Positions 41,060 through 50,350 of a stretch of DNA of 64,000 nt are shown here, piece by piece (within the stretch, counting starts at the first letter, position 1; each line of letters opens with the position of its first letter). A program made the translations under genes and the position numbers. The notes under the pieces were generated by a model. That model searched no databases and was not told the DNA's origin. It saw only the letters and a program-made list of their open reading frames with translations. The DNA comes from Chrysophaeum taylorii. Its lineage: Eukaryota; Sar; Pelagophyceae; Pelagomonadales; Pelagomonadaceae. Where the stretch lies: NCBI GenBank assembly GCA_029834535.1, contig JAQMWT010000125.1, positions 54,910 to 118,909 of the forward strand, read 5' to 3'.

Positions 41060-42940
41060 ATGGAACACTTGACGGCGGGTGGCGTGGACGTGCTGCTGAA
41101 GAACAGCGTGGACGAGGCGACGGGCGTGGTGGTGCAGTTGCTGGACGTGCAGCCGCACGGGTCGCGATGGAAGATGCAGCTGAACGACGGGGTGCAACGA
41201 TGCTACGCCATGTGCGCGACGCAGTGCGCGAGGGCATTCGAGGCGAAGGATGTGAAGGAGTTCGCGCTGGTGTGCGTGACCAAGGCGACGGTGAACGAGA
41301 TGGGGTCTCCGGACCGCAAGGTGGTGATCGTGCTGGGGCTGGACGTGGTGGACACGAGCTACGACTACGCTTTGGGGTCGTTTTCGACGACGTCGTCGAC
41401 GGGTCCGCCCAAGACACCCGCCGCGGTGCGCACGCAGAGTCGGTCGTCCCCGCCCGACCACAGGACGCCGTCGACGGCGGGCGTGCCGCGCGGGCGCGAG
41501 GACGACCCGATGACGCCCGCGGCGCCGCGCGCGAACGGCGCGATCCAGTACGCCAAGGTCGACGCGAGGAGCCTGCCGACGACGCCCGTGTCGGCGTTGA
41601 ATCCGTATCACAACCGGTGGACGATCAAGGCGCGGCTCACCCAAAAGGGCGAGCCGATCGAGTGGTCGAACCAGCGCGGGTCGGGCACGCTCCTCAAGGT
41701 GACGTTCGAAGACGCGGAGGGCGACGACATCATGGCGGTCATGTTCAAGGAGGCCGCGGCCAAGTGGGGCCCCGAGCTCGAGGAGGGTGCCGTGTACTAC
41801 GTCTCGAACGGGCGGCTGAAGGTTGCCGATCGGCGGTTCTGCAAGACGAAGTGCGCGTACGAGCTGACGCTCAACACGGACGCGAAAATAGAGCGCGCGC
41901 TCGCCGACGACGAGGACGACGGCGACAAGCCCGCGATGCCGGTGGTGGGCCTGGCGAACGTCGAGGCCTCGGACGCCGATTTGGTGAACGTGCGCTGCGT
42001 GGTCAAGGACGCCGAGGACGTCCGCGAGGTTGTCTCCCAAAAACTCGGGGGCAAGACGCTCTTCAAACGCGATCTTTCGATCGTCGATCGCGGCCTCGTC
42101 GAGGTTCGTTGTACGCTGTGGGGCGACCACGCGAAGCGAAACGTCGACTGGCCCGGCACCGTGCTCGCGGCGACCTCGCTCAAGCTGGGCGAGTACAACG
42201 GCGCGCGCACGCTGACGGCCATTCGCAATTCGAAGCTCGTCTACCCGGCCGACGATCCGCCGCGCGGCTCGTGGCTCCCCAAGGCCGACGTCCGCGCCGC
42301 CTTCGACCTCAAGCAGTGGTGGAGAGACGAGGGCTCAACTGCCCAGACCTCGCGCCCCGCGACAAACTCGGCCGGCTCGACCAGCATGCGCAGCGTATCC
42401 GTGTCCGACCGACGCTCGATTCGCGATATCAAAGAAGACCCGGAACTCGGCCACGGCGACAAGTCGGACTACGTCACCTTCAAAGCCTCCTTCGCGAACA
42501 TCAAGAGCGACAAACTCTGGTACGAGTCCTGTGCCGGCGAAGGCTGCCAGAAGAAGGTCACGGCCTCTTCCGACGGCACCTACTCGTGCGAGAAGTGCGG
42601 CCACCAGAGCACCGAATGCGACTACCGATACCTCCTCTCCGTCAAAGCCGCCGACGACACCTCGGACTTGTGGATCTCGGGCTTCAACGACGCGGCACTC
42701 GTCGTCTTTGACGGCACGACGGCCAAGGACATGCTCATGCTGCGCGACGAGGACGAGCAAAATTTTGAGGACTTTGTCAACTCGAAGGCGTGGCACCCGT
42801 TCCTCGTCCGCGCCCGCGTCAAGAACGAGGTCTACAACGAGACGGCGCGCATCAAGTACAACATCGTCCAAATCGCTAAAATCGACTACAAAGTCGAATC
42901 CGCCGAGCTCCTCAAGGCCATTCATTCTTTCGGGCCGTGA
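41060..42940 (+). CDS. RPA1: Replication protein A large subunit (RPA70)
   Basis: 626 residues from ATG 41060. An in-frame ATG at 40970 exists, but the family starts near LTxGxI, here MEHLTAGGVDVLL. Order: N-terminal OB-fold (1-115), a flexible Pro/Ser/Thr linker (about 120-180), DBD-A (LNPYHNRWTIKARLTQKGEP on), DBD-B (VVGLANVEASDADLVNVRCV), and DBD-C with a zinc ribbon (CAGEGCQKKV and CEKCGHQSTECDYRY). The three DNA-binding OB-folds and the trimerisation region are complete. RPA coats single-stranded DNA in replication, repair and recombination. Human RPA1 is 616 residues. No intron is needed. Confidence 0.95.
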   Translation: MEHLTAGGVDVLLKNSVDEATGVVVQLLDVQPHGSRWKMQLNDGVQRCYAMCATQCARAFEAKDVKEFALVCVTKATVNEMGSPDRKVVIVLGLDVVDTSYDYALGSFSTTSSTGPPKTPAAVRTQSRSSPPDHRTPSTAGVPRGREDDPMTPAAPRANGAIQYAKVDARSLPTTPVSALNPYHNRWTIKARLTQKGEPIEWSNQRGSGTLLKVTFEDAEGDDIMAVMFKEAAAKWGPELEEGAVYYVSNGRLKVADRRFCKTKCAYELTLNTDAKIERALADDEDDGDKPAMPVVGLANVEASDADLVNVRCVVKDAEDVREVVSQKLGGKTLFKRDLSIVDRGLVEVRCTLWGDHAKRNVDWPGTVLAATSLKLGEYNGARTLTAIRNSKLVYPADDPPRGSWLPKADVRAAFDLKQWWRDEGSTAQTSRPATNSAGSTSMRSVSVSDRRSIRDIKEDPELGHGDKSDYVTFKASFANIKSDKLWYESCAGEGCQKKVTASSDGTYSCEKCGHQSTECDYRYLLSVKAADDTSDLWISGFNDAALVVFDGTTAKDMLMLRDEDEQNFEDFVNSKAWHPFLVRARVKNEVYNETARIKYNIVQIAKIDYKVESAELLKAIHSFGP

Positions 42941-43318
42941 CCCACTCCTCCCTCCCTCCCTCCCTCCCTCCCTCCCTCCGAGAGCAAAAAAACGAGGAGC
43001 CCGCCATTCTCGGGTCTTTTTTCTGCCGCTGCAATTGCTGCACCGTCGTCGTCTTATTAGTTTATCGTCGTCCTCGTCGTCCTCGTCGGGTTTTGTACAT
43101 GGTGCGCCTTCCCTCGCGGGAGGGAGGGAGGGAGGGAGGGAGGGAGCGTTGGAGCCACCACCAAGATATGTAGTTCCCATTCGACAAACAAAAGAACTAG
43201 TCATCCGAACGCGAGACGCCGATAATAATGTTTTACACACGCACCGGAAAGGACGGTAAAATCCCCCGCCTGCCTGCCCCTCGGGGGAATCGGGTCGGTA
43301 GTGATAGGTGGTCGTCGG
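42941..43318. other. Intergenic region with complementary CCCT and GGGA tracts
   Basis: 378 bp between convergent RPA1 and RUS1-family genes. A (CCTC)n tract at about 42951-42981 and a (GGGA)n tract at about 43118-43147 are perfect complements and could pair as a long hairpin across a 136-nt loop. No gene. Confidence 0.7.
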
Positions 43319-44488
43319 TCAGTCGTTGCGGCGGTCGCCATCATGATATCGGTAGGGGCCGACGTCGAGCGGTGGGTGCGAGAGGTCCCAGCCGCATTCA
43401 GCGAGCGCGGCGCAGCAGGCGCCGAAGAGGTGTTCGTCGGACGAAGTACAAGCGAGGTGGCGCCAAGCGGTGCTATTTCGCACGTCGCGCAGCGTCGCGG
43501 CGATCGCCTCGAAGAGCGCGCGGAGCGCATCCATTTCGGTGGCGTCCGCGGCCAGAACAGCGCGGGTACCAGCCTTGGAAACAAAGAGCGCGAATTTTCG
43601 GTCGTCGTCGAAAAGCCGTACTTTCGGGGCGACGTCGCGCGGGATTTGAGCACCGAGGTCGACTCTCGCAAAGGTCGACGCGAGCGGCAGCAAGACGGGC
43701 TCTTGTTCGGCGACGTCCTTTGGCGCGAGGACTCGCCTGTGGCGCACGTAGGCGTCAAAGGCAATTGTCGCCCGCGCGGCGTTGAGGGTCGCGAGGCGCA
43801 GGCACGCGACGGCGCGCCAGTTGCAATAGGCGTGCGCGATCGTGAGCGCGAAAAATATCCAAAGGGGGTAGGGTGCCTTCACGACCAGGACGCCCGCCAG
43901 AATACCGACGAGCGTGACGGCCGTCTCCTGGGCCGCCTCCTTGGCGGCGATGTCGCCGACGGTGCGCGGCGATGTCGCGAGGTGGGCGGAGATAGCGGCC
44001 TTGGCTGCGCCGGCGGCGACGCCGCACGCCGTCTTGCAGGCCGCCGCGAGCGAGGCAAGGAGGACAAAGGCGGCGTCGTTGGGCGTGCGCGAGACCAGCG
44101 GGGCCGCGACCTCGAGGCTCAAGCCGACGTCGTTGATCGCGTCGGCGAAGAGCCGCCACCTCTTGAGTTCCGCGTCGACTTTGGCGCCGACGGCGCACGA
44201 GAAGGCGAGCGACCCGATCAATCCGACGCCGTCGCGCGCGAGCCACGCCAGCGCCGCCGCGCTCGCCGTGGCCTCGGCCGACCCGACGCCCGACGCCGTC
44301 AGCACGGCCGACGTCGAGATCACGCCGCGGACGTACGAGCACAGCCCCTGGACGCTGTCCCAGACCTGGTACTCGAAGTACTCGCCCTTCACGCTCTCGG
44401 GGTAGCCGTGGGGGGCGAACGACTGCCACGCGAGCGAGGCTAACGACGATCGACGCCGGCCGCGCCGCCGGAGGTCCACCTCGCGCAT
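43319..44488 (-). CDS. RUS1 (ROOT UVB SENSITIVE)/DUF647 family protein
   Basis: 389 residues. The family core is clear: APHGYPESVKGEYFEYQVWD, SVQGLCSYVRGVISTSAVL, SGVGSAEATASAAALAWLAR, DGVGLIGSLAFSCAVGAKVD, LKRWRLFADAINDVGLSLEV and GDIAAKEAAQETAVTLVG. Several hydrophobic stretches (about 60-95 and 205-235) suggest a membrane-associated protein. Plant RUS1/RUS2 act in UV-B sensing and auxin-related development and the animal homologue C16orf58 is uncharacterised; the biochemical activity is unknown. The C-terminal half (from about 280) is less conserved. No obvious plastid-targeting bipartite leader. It runs in the same direction as the sorting nexin gene, 488 bp downstream of it. Confidence 0.85.
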   Translation of the reverse strand: MREVDLRRRGRRRSSLASLAWQSFAPHGYPESVKGEYFEYQVWDSVQGLCSYVRGVISTSAVLTASGVGSAEATASAAALAWLARDGVGLIGSLAFSCAVGAKVDAELKRWRLFADAINDVGLSLEVAAPLVSRTPNDAAFVLLASLAAACKTACGVAAGAAKAAISAHLATSPRTVGDIAAKEAAQETAVTLVGILAGVLVVKAPYPLWIFFALTIAHAYCNWRAVACLRLATLNAARATIAFDAYVRHRRVLAPKDVAEQEPVLLPLASTFARVDLGAQIPRDVAPKVRLFDDDRKFALFVSKAGTRAVLAADATEMDALRALFEAIAATLRDVRNSTAWRHLACTSSDEHLFGACCAALAECGWDLSHPPLDVGPYRYHDGDRRND

Positions 44489-44901
44489 AACACCAGCACT
44501 AGGAATATGCTACACTTACCCTTCTCGAGGATAAAATCGAAAAGGCGCACTTTCTGGCCAACCTCCCCCGCAACTCCCACCCCGCTCTGATCAGCCGCTC
44601 TGAGGGATTACTTGTTGTTCCGCCCTGCGAACCTCAGATAGGCTCAGCAGCACCAGCAGCAGCAGCAGCAGCATATACAAGGTTTTTACAATATTTTCGG
44701 GGTAAAAAGACCTAACCGGGTTTCGAAGGGGGAGAACACCGGGCAACGAACTTATGACTGGCGCCCGCCGGAAATCGAGGAAGTTTCGAGCAGTGAGCAC
44801 CGCGATGCACACGTCAAAGGGATCCAGGGTGGCCTCGCGGGCTACAACGGAGGAGGCGGCCGAGGTTGGGACGACGCGGCGAAAGAAATATCAAGGGAGA
44901 G

Positions 44902-44940
<39 letters not shown>

Positions 44941-44976
44941 CCGGCGGCGAATACGAGCGACGGTACGTAGATTAGG
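44489..44976. other. Intergenic region with GAAA microsatellite
   Basis: No gene. A GAAA/AAGA tetranucleotide run lies at 44898-44940 and a GCA run near 44650-44672. It separates two minus-strand genes and probably holds the sorting nexin 3' UTR and the RUS1-family promoter. Confidence 0.6.
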
Positions 44977-47358
44977 TCATGGCCCGACGGGGTGGTGGTC
45001 GAAAAAGAGCTCGTCGTCGTCGTCGTCCTCGTCGTTAAGAATTCGATCGATAGTGTCGGAAAGCGCGTCGTCGGCCGCGGGGACGGACGAGGGGCGGGCT
45101 GGGGCGACGGGTGGTCGTCGTTCGGCGGTGTCGTTTGTTGCGAAGACGTCGAGGAGAGGGTCGTGGTCGTCGTCGTCGTCGTCGTCGTCTCTGAGGGGGT
45201 CGTCATCATCAATACGGAGGGGGTCGGCGGCGGCATCGTCATTTCGCATTTCGAGGGGCGTGGTGTCGTCCTCGTTTTTGAGGGGGTCGTCATCAATTCG
45301 GAGGGGGTCATCGTCCGCGCTCATTCGGAGGGGGTCGTCCCGTCGGCGTAGTCTGCGTTGATCGTCGTCAAACGGGGGTCTCCGGGGGGAGGCCGCCGCC
45401 GCAAAGGTCAAGGAAGGCGCGGGGTGAGCGAGGAGGTCGCGCGAGGGGTAGGCGGCAGCGTCTTCTTCGGTCGCGTCGTCGTCGACGTCGTCGTCGTCGT
45501 CGCGGTCGCGGCGGTGCTTCGCGCCAAAGAGACGCGTCTGGCAGTCGCGGAGTTCGTCGTCGGTGGGCTGCGCGATCTCGGAGAGGAGTTTTTGCCATCG
45601 CGCGCGCGAGGCGCGGACGAAGGCGAGGTTAATGTTGACGTAGTCGCGAGTCGCTTCGCGGAGCTGGTCGAGCTTGGCGCGGTCGAGTCTGAGCGCTTCG
45701 GCGGCGAGGGTGCGCTCGACGGAACGCTCGTCTTCGAGGGCGGTGTCGCGGGCCGCGACGGCGGCGACGCGGCGCGCGTTGGCGACGTGGACGCGGCTGG
45801 ATCTCGAGTCGAGGGTCGAGCGGGCGGCGGCGTGGTCGAGGATGGCGCGTTCGGCGCGGTCGTCGGCTCGTCTCGTGGCTTCGGCAGCCTTGCGACGGTC
45901 GCGGCAGGCCTCGATGCCCGCGGCGTTGAGAGCGCGCTGGTAGCGGACCTGCTCGACGAAGTCGGCGACCTCGTGGTCGACGTGGTCCTGCGCGGCGCCC
46001 GCGACCGCCTCGAGGGCCTCGCCGAGGCGGGCGAGGAGGACGTCGGCCGAGCCCGAGGGCGGGGCGACGGCGACGCCGAGGTAGTGTCCCGTGCGCGCGG
46101 CCTCGTAGGCCGCGTTGCGCTTGTGCTTGACGAGGGCCTCGGTCGCCGCGACGGCGCGGTCGAGGCCGGGGGCGAGACGCGCGAGCCTCCGGCCGAACGC
46201 GGTCGACGCGGTCGCCTCGGCGCGCCTGCCGTAGGGCGAGGCGGGGTCGTCGGGCGTCGAGGCGAGCCAGAGCTCGGAGATGTCGCGCGTCGCGACCCGC
46301 GCCGCGCGCGACACGACCGACCCCAGCTTGCGGCCGCCCTGGCCGAGGAAGCTCGCCCAGGCCGACGCGCGCTCGTCGTCGCGCGACGACCCCGACGACG
46401 ACGACGGTCGCGCGGAAAAGGGGTCCGAGGGGTCGTGCTGCTGGGGGAGGACGCCGCCGAGGAGCTTGAGGGGGAGGCGCTGGGGCGTCTTGACGGCCTG
46501 GGCCCTCGCGGCGGCGGCGGTGAGGGCGGCGGGGTCGAGCGAGAGCGCGTCGTCGAGGCGCTTGGCCGCCTCGAGACCGCGCGGCGAGGCGTCGAGGAGC
46601 GCGTGGACTTCGAGGGAACCCTTGAGGCGCGGGTGTGCCGCGAGGCGGTTCGAAAATCTCGTCAACGACTCCATGCGGTCGCGCACAAAGTCGTGGTGGG
46701 TGTTTTTGGTCCACCTCTTGGGCGAGAGGAGAGGCGGGACGACGACGCCCGGAGAAGACTTTCTGAGCCTGTCGTGGCACCATTCGAAGTCGCTGAACCG
46801 CCGCGAGACCCGAAAGTCGGTGCGCGAGAAGGTCGACACGCTCGAGCGCGTCCGGACGGCGTACACGGTGTGCTGCGCGATGCCCTCGCCCACGAGGTGC
46901 GGCGACACGACCTTGACGACGATCGAGCCTTCGGGGGGACTGTCGCGCATCGACAGGTCGGCTATCTTCGGCACGACGGCGTCCGAGAGCGGGTCGGACA
47001 GCCGCGAGAGCGCGATTGCCTTGGCATCCTCCTCGCTCCGCACGCCCAGCGCCTGCGCGAGCCCGACGAGCTTGCACGCGACCAGGAAACCGCCCAGCTC
47101 GAGGCCCCGCTCGTCGCCGCAGCACGCCGCGGCCAACCCCCACACGCGCTCGACGGCGGCTTCCGAGGAGAGCCCGCGCCGTAAAAACGCGCGACCCTCC
47201 GCCTCGTTCACGCACCCGTCACCGTCCACGTCAAACAGCTCGAACAGCCCCCGAAACAGCTCGAATTCTTCGGGAAGCAGCTCGACGGCCCCCGCGAGCT
47301 CGCCCCGCACAACGCACCCCCCGCTCGGGAGCTCCTCGACGACCACCATCCCATCCAC
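44977..47358 (-). CDS. Sorting nexin with N-terminal EH/EF-hand, PX and BAR-like regions
   Basis: 793 residues. Residues 30-115 form an EH-type EF-hand pair (FELFDVDGDGCVNEAEGRAF, then LELGGFLVACKLVGLAQ); the first loop has DVDGDGCVNEAE, a good calcium ligand set. Residues 145-265 are a PX domain (SIVVKVVSPHLVGEG, FRVSRRFSDFEWCHDRLRK, PPLLSPKRW, RMESLTRFSNRLAAHP), with the RRF and R-F-x-x-R-L elements that bind phosphoinositides. Residues about 365-625 are a long helical BAR-like region. The tail is extremely acidic with repeated DPLR/DPLK motifs (about 690-750). PX-BAR nexins of the SNX8/Mvp1 type remodel endosomal membranes; an N-terminal EH domain would bind NPF peptides. Role in endocytic or endosomal sorting is inferred from this layout. 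Confidence 0.8.
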   Translation of the reverse strand: MDGMVVVEELPSGGCVVRGELAGAVELLPEEFELFRGLFELFDVDGDGCVNEAEGRAFLRRGLSSEAAVERVWGLAAACCGDERGLELGGFLVACKLVGLAQALGVRSEEDAKAIALSRLSDPLSDAVVPKIADLSMRDSPPEGSIVVKVVSPHLVGEGIAQHTVYAVRTRSSVSTFSRTDFRVSRRFSDFEWCHDRLRKSSPGVVVPPLLSPKRWTKNTHHDFVRDRMESLTRFSNRLAAHPRLKGSLEVHALLDASPRGLEAAKRLDDALSLDPAALTAAAARAQAVKTPQRLPLKLLGGVLPQQHDPSDPFSARPSSSSGSSRDDERASAWASFLGQGGRKLGSVVSRAARVATRDISELWLASTPDDPASPYGRRAEATASTAFGRRLARLAPGLDRAVAATEALVKHKRNAAYEAARTGHYLGVAVAPPSGSADVLLARLGEALEAVAGAAQDHVDHEVADFVEQVRYQRALNAAGIEACRDRRKAAEATRRADDRAERAILDHAAARSTLDSRSSRVHVANARRVAAVAARDTALEDERSVERTLAAEALRLDRAKLDQLREATRDYVNINLAFVRASRARWQKLLSEIAQPTDDELRDCQTRLFGAKHRRDRDDDDDVDDDATEEDAAAYPSRDLLAHPAPSLTFAAAASPRRPPFDDDQRRLRRRDDPLRMSADDDPLRIDDDPLKNEDDTTPLEMRNDDAAADPLRIDDDDPLRDDDDDDDDHDPLLDVFATNDTAERRPPVAPARPSSVPAADDALSDTIDRILNDEDDDDDELFFDHHPVGP

Positions 47359-47845
47359 TATCCAATCCTAATCCGGCGGGGGGGCGACCACCTTACTGCT
47401 GCTGGGGCCCCGAACCGACGACTTGTGGAACGACAACAACAACTCGCATCATTTCATCGTCGTGAAAAAGAACTGATAGCAGGGGGCAGTATAGACCGAC
47501 CGACCGACTGCGAAGAACAGTCCGCGTCCGTTTAACGGAATATATCTTGAATTCCTTTTCTTTTGGCTCTTGTGGATGTACCCACACACCTTCTGCACCC
47601 CCCTTTCTCTGCGTCGTCCTTGTTCTGCATGGCGCATAAATAGGAGCTCATTTATCCTTTTCTTACCTCTCCGGCCGGCGTCCTAACTCAGCCATCCGCT
47701 CAGATGCCTGACTCGCACTTCCCATTCCAAAAAAAAATCCTCGTATCCCTCCCTACAAACTTACAAAAGCTCGCCTCCTTCAGCGCCGTTTTCATCAACG
47801 GAACTCACACAGGCGGGATTTAATTTCGCGCCGCGAGAGTGTGTG
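47359..47845. other. Divergent intergenic region
   Basis: 487 bp between the sorting nexin start (-) and the small NTF2-like gene (+). No gene, repeat or clear promoter element; an A-run lies near 47730. Confidence 0.5.
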
Positions 47846-48298
47846 ATGGGCTCCCTGCCCGCGCCAGACACCGTCCGACGGTTCACCCAACGGCTCGAGA
47901 CGAACGACATGTCGCTCCGCGACCTCCTGTCCGAGCACGTGATGCTCATCCGCGACGGCTGCACCTCCCATGGCGTCTCCGACGTCTGCAAGGATATCTT
48001 CGACGCGAACCGCAGGCTCCCGAGATGGGAGGACTGGGTAGAAACGGCGCAAGGCCGGTGGACGCGTCACAGCAGAGACTCGAGACTCCAACAGGTTCTC
48101 AAGCTCACCAAGGACGGTCGATCCATTCTCACCGTTGAGCTCGTCTCGGCCGACCTCGAGACGACGACGACGACCGCCGCAGGGCGCCGCTCGTTCTTCA
48201 CCTCCGACCGACCATTCAGGGCGCTTCAGGGCCGGCCCGCGTCACCCACCTACGCCGACGATCAACCCTTCTTGGCGGTGGCAACCGAGTTGTGCTGA
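47846..48298 (+). CDS. Small NTF2/SnoaL-like protein (tentative)
   Basis: 150 residues from ATG 47846. The pattern TVRRFTQRLETNDMSLRDLL, EHVMLIRDGCTSHGVSDVCK and IFDANRRLPRWEDWVE resembles the helix-strand start of NTF2/SnoaL-like cone folds, where short helices precede a strand with an acidic residue. The C-terminal third is Ser/Thr-rich and weaker. No catalytic residues can be named. It is a single compact exon, followed after 231 bp by another same-strand gene. Confidence 0.55.
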   Translation: MGSLPAPDTVRRFTQRLETNDMSLRDLLSEHVMLIRDGCTSHGVSDVCKDIFDANRRLPRWEDWVETAQGRWTRHSRDSRLQQVLKLTKDGRSILTVELVSADLETTTTTAAGRRSFFTSDRPFRALQGRPASPTYADDQPFLAVATELC

Positions 48299-48529
48299 AA
48301 TGAAGTATCCCCCCCCATTTTTTTTTGTGCGCTAAAGTGGTGTGAATGTGTCCGTTGAACGACGACGACCTCTCGTATACAGGGTATCTCCTATATCCCA
48401 CAATAAATAATAATAAAAAAAAACCCAAGTTGCACTAGTTCGTCAGTCGATGAGTTAGAGGCCGTTGAGATCAAGTCGAGTCGTCAGTGCAAGGCAGGAT
48501 CTCTCCCTCGACGGCGGCGTCGTCGGACG

Positions 48530-49729
48530 ATGTCGTCGTGTATCTGCTCTTCATCGGGGCTATGGGGGTCGAGCAGCCCTCCGATGAAGGAGCAGGACAT
48601 GCCGTGGAGCGGCGAGCAGATTAGCAGGATAACCGTGCCCCCCCGGTCGACGTCGTCGCCGAAGGATGCGATAACGGCGCCCCCCCGAGATAGCGAAAAG
48701 AATGAGGAAGAGGAGGAGAAACCCAAGGCAAGGAAACCGACCGTTCGGTTCGCCGTGCAGAAGAAGAAGAAGAAGACGACTCCCGAGCCGCGCGAGGAGA
48801 GACGGCGGGCCGTCGTTACGAAGAAGCTGATCGCGTCGGACGGAGCGCGTCGAGTCGTCGTCGGCGTCATGTTCACGTCGCTCGTCTCGCTGACGGCTGT
48901 GTTGTTTTCGCCGCGACGCGAGCTCGCCTCGGGTTTCCTGGCCCTCCTCGAGCCCCTCAGGCTCAACACCACGGAGCTCTTGGAGGGCGCGACGATCGAA
49001 CCGGAACGCGCCGAAGACGTCGTCGTCGTCGCGTCGCCGAGCACGACGTACGCCGACGACGTCCCCCCCGAAATCGAGGTCGCCGAACCGAGTGGCGCCG
49101 GCGAGGTTCCCAGCAAGGGTATCTTCTCGAAGATGGCCGGGGCGACCTCGAAGGTCGCGACGGCGACCGCGAAGACGGCGCTCGCCGCCTGGTCGATTCC
49201 CGAAGAGCACGACGTGGCCCCAAAGCCCCCGAGCCCGCCGCAGCCCAAGAGCGTCTCGCCCGAGGTCGTCATGCGGACCGACCGCGCCTGCCTCCTCTGC
49301 GAGAAACGCCTCAAACAGATGAACAGGCCCTCGGTCCGACACGCGTCCACCAGGAGTATGCTCCCCCCGAACGGCTACGCCCCTCCCGCCGCGCGAAAAT
49401 GGGAGCCCCCCGCCGTCGAGGACCCTTGGACCCTCGCCCAGGAAGCGGCCTACTTCGAGGCGCGCGACGCGATCGAGACGCACCTCGAGCAGCTCCGTCG
49501 CGAGTCTCGACCTGACGTCGCGGGCAAGAATATCGCCCGCGCCCTCTTGGAGTTCGTCAAGGCCTTGAAGGACAAGCTCGCGTACCCGTTCAACGCGATC
49601 CTCATCGCCCACCAGGCCCTCGTCCGCGCGCTCCACGACGTCATTTTCCTGTTTGGCGAGGAGCACGCCAACCGCCACGAAGAGTTAGTTGCAGTCCCGG
49701 AGGTCTCCAAGCTCGACCCTTCGCCGTAA
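48530..49729 (+). CDS. Unknown single-pass membrane protein
   Basis: 399 residues from ATG 48530. The N-terminal 100 residues are charged, with KKKKKTTPEPREERRR. A single hydrophobic segment (RRVVVGVMFTSLVSLTAVLF, about 107-126) follows, flanked by Arg/Lys on its N-side, so the N-terminus is probably cytosolic. After it come an acidic linker, an Ala/Thr helix (ATSKVATATAKTALAAW), a CLLCEK pair and a helical C-terminus (YFEARDAIETHLEQLRRES). No known domain. It could be an organelle or endomembrane protein; no stronger statement is justified. Confidence 0.6.
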   Translation: MSSCICSSSGLWGSSSPPMKEQDMPWSGEQISRITVPPRSTSSPKDAITAPPRDSEKNEEEEEKPKARKPTVRFAVQKKKKKTTPEPREERRRAVVTKKLIASDGARRVVVGVMFTSLVSLTAVLFSPRRELASGFLALLEPLRLNTTELLEGATIEPERAEDVVVVASPSTTYADDVPPEIEVAEPSGAGEVPSKGIFSKMAGATSKVATATAKTALAAWSIPEEHDVAPKPPSPPQPKSVSPEVVMRTDRACLLCEKRLKQMNRPSVRHASTRSMLPPNGYAPPAARKWEPPAVEDPWTLAQEAAYFEARDAIETHLEQLRRESRPDVAGKNIARALLEFVKALKDKLAYPFNAILIAHQALVRALHDVIFLFGEEHANRHEELVAVPEVSKLDPSP

Positions 49730-49949
49730 GAAAAGGAGATGATGAGAATATGCTGCTGCTGCTGCTGCTGCTGCTTCAAGACCACCACCACCACCACCAC
49801 CACCACCGAGAATCCGACCGGAAAATGCGTGATTTTCGATGGATGGATGGATCAATCGATCAATCGATCGATCGATCGATGTCGGCCCCCTCAAAGAAAG
49901 GAAAAAGTACGTGCCGAGGAAAAAAAACCTGCGTCGTGCGCGTGTGCGC

Positions 49950-50004
<55 letters not shown>

Positions 50005-50350
50005 AAGCCAGATTGGCGGACAGACCGACGTCTCTTTTTTTATATTCGATCGAAACCGAGTCCGCCGAGGGTGGTTGACCGCCCCTCGACCATCGCCATT
50101 CGCTTCGCCCTCTGCTGCTGCTGCTGCTGCTGTCCCCCCACTATGTATGCTCCGTGTCTGCGGATGTAGTAGTAGTTATAGTAAGCCATCCCTTTTTGCG
50201 GTCGTCGTCTTCACGACGTGAGAGCACCCCACCACGAACGGCAGCCTACCCCCCGAACAACGGAAGGCGGAAACAAAGAGAGTGGTGGTGTTCGTGCGCG
50301 AAAAGAAGATGATAAGCGGGGGGCGGTTTGTTGTGGATGATGGGTGATCG
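49730..50350 (+). repeat. Microsatellite-rich gap upstream of the giant gene
   Basis: A cluster of simple repeats: CTG/TGC near 49750-49775, CAC near 49781-49805, ATGG and GATC/ATCA tetramers at 49838-49880, GACA at 49950-50002 (about 13 copies) and a second CTG run near 50115-50133. No protein-coding potential. The gap contains the presumed promoter and 5' UTR of the giant gene; the in-frame stop TGA at 50345-50347 fixes its start downstream. Confidence 0.7.

Noticed and set aside
44754-44975. Plus-strand ORF of 73 codons
   Set aside because: Mostly a translated GAAA microsatellite, not a gene.
45358-47184. A 608-codon plus-strand ORF
   Set aside because: Antisense to the EH-PX-BAR sorting nexin, low-complexity, no domain.
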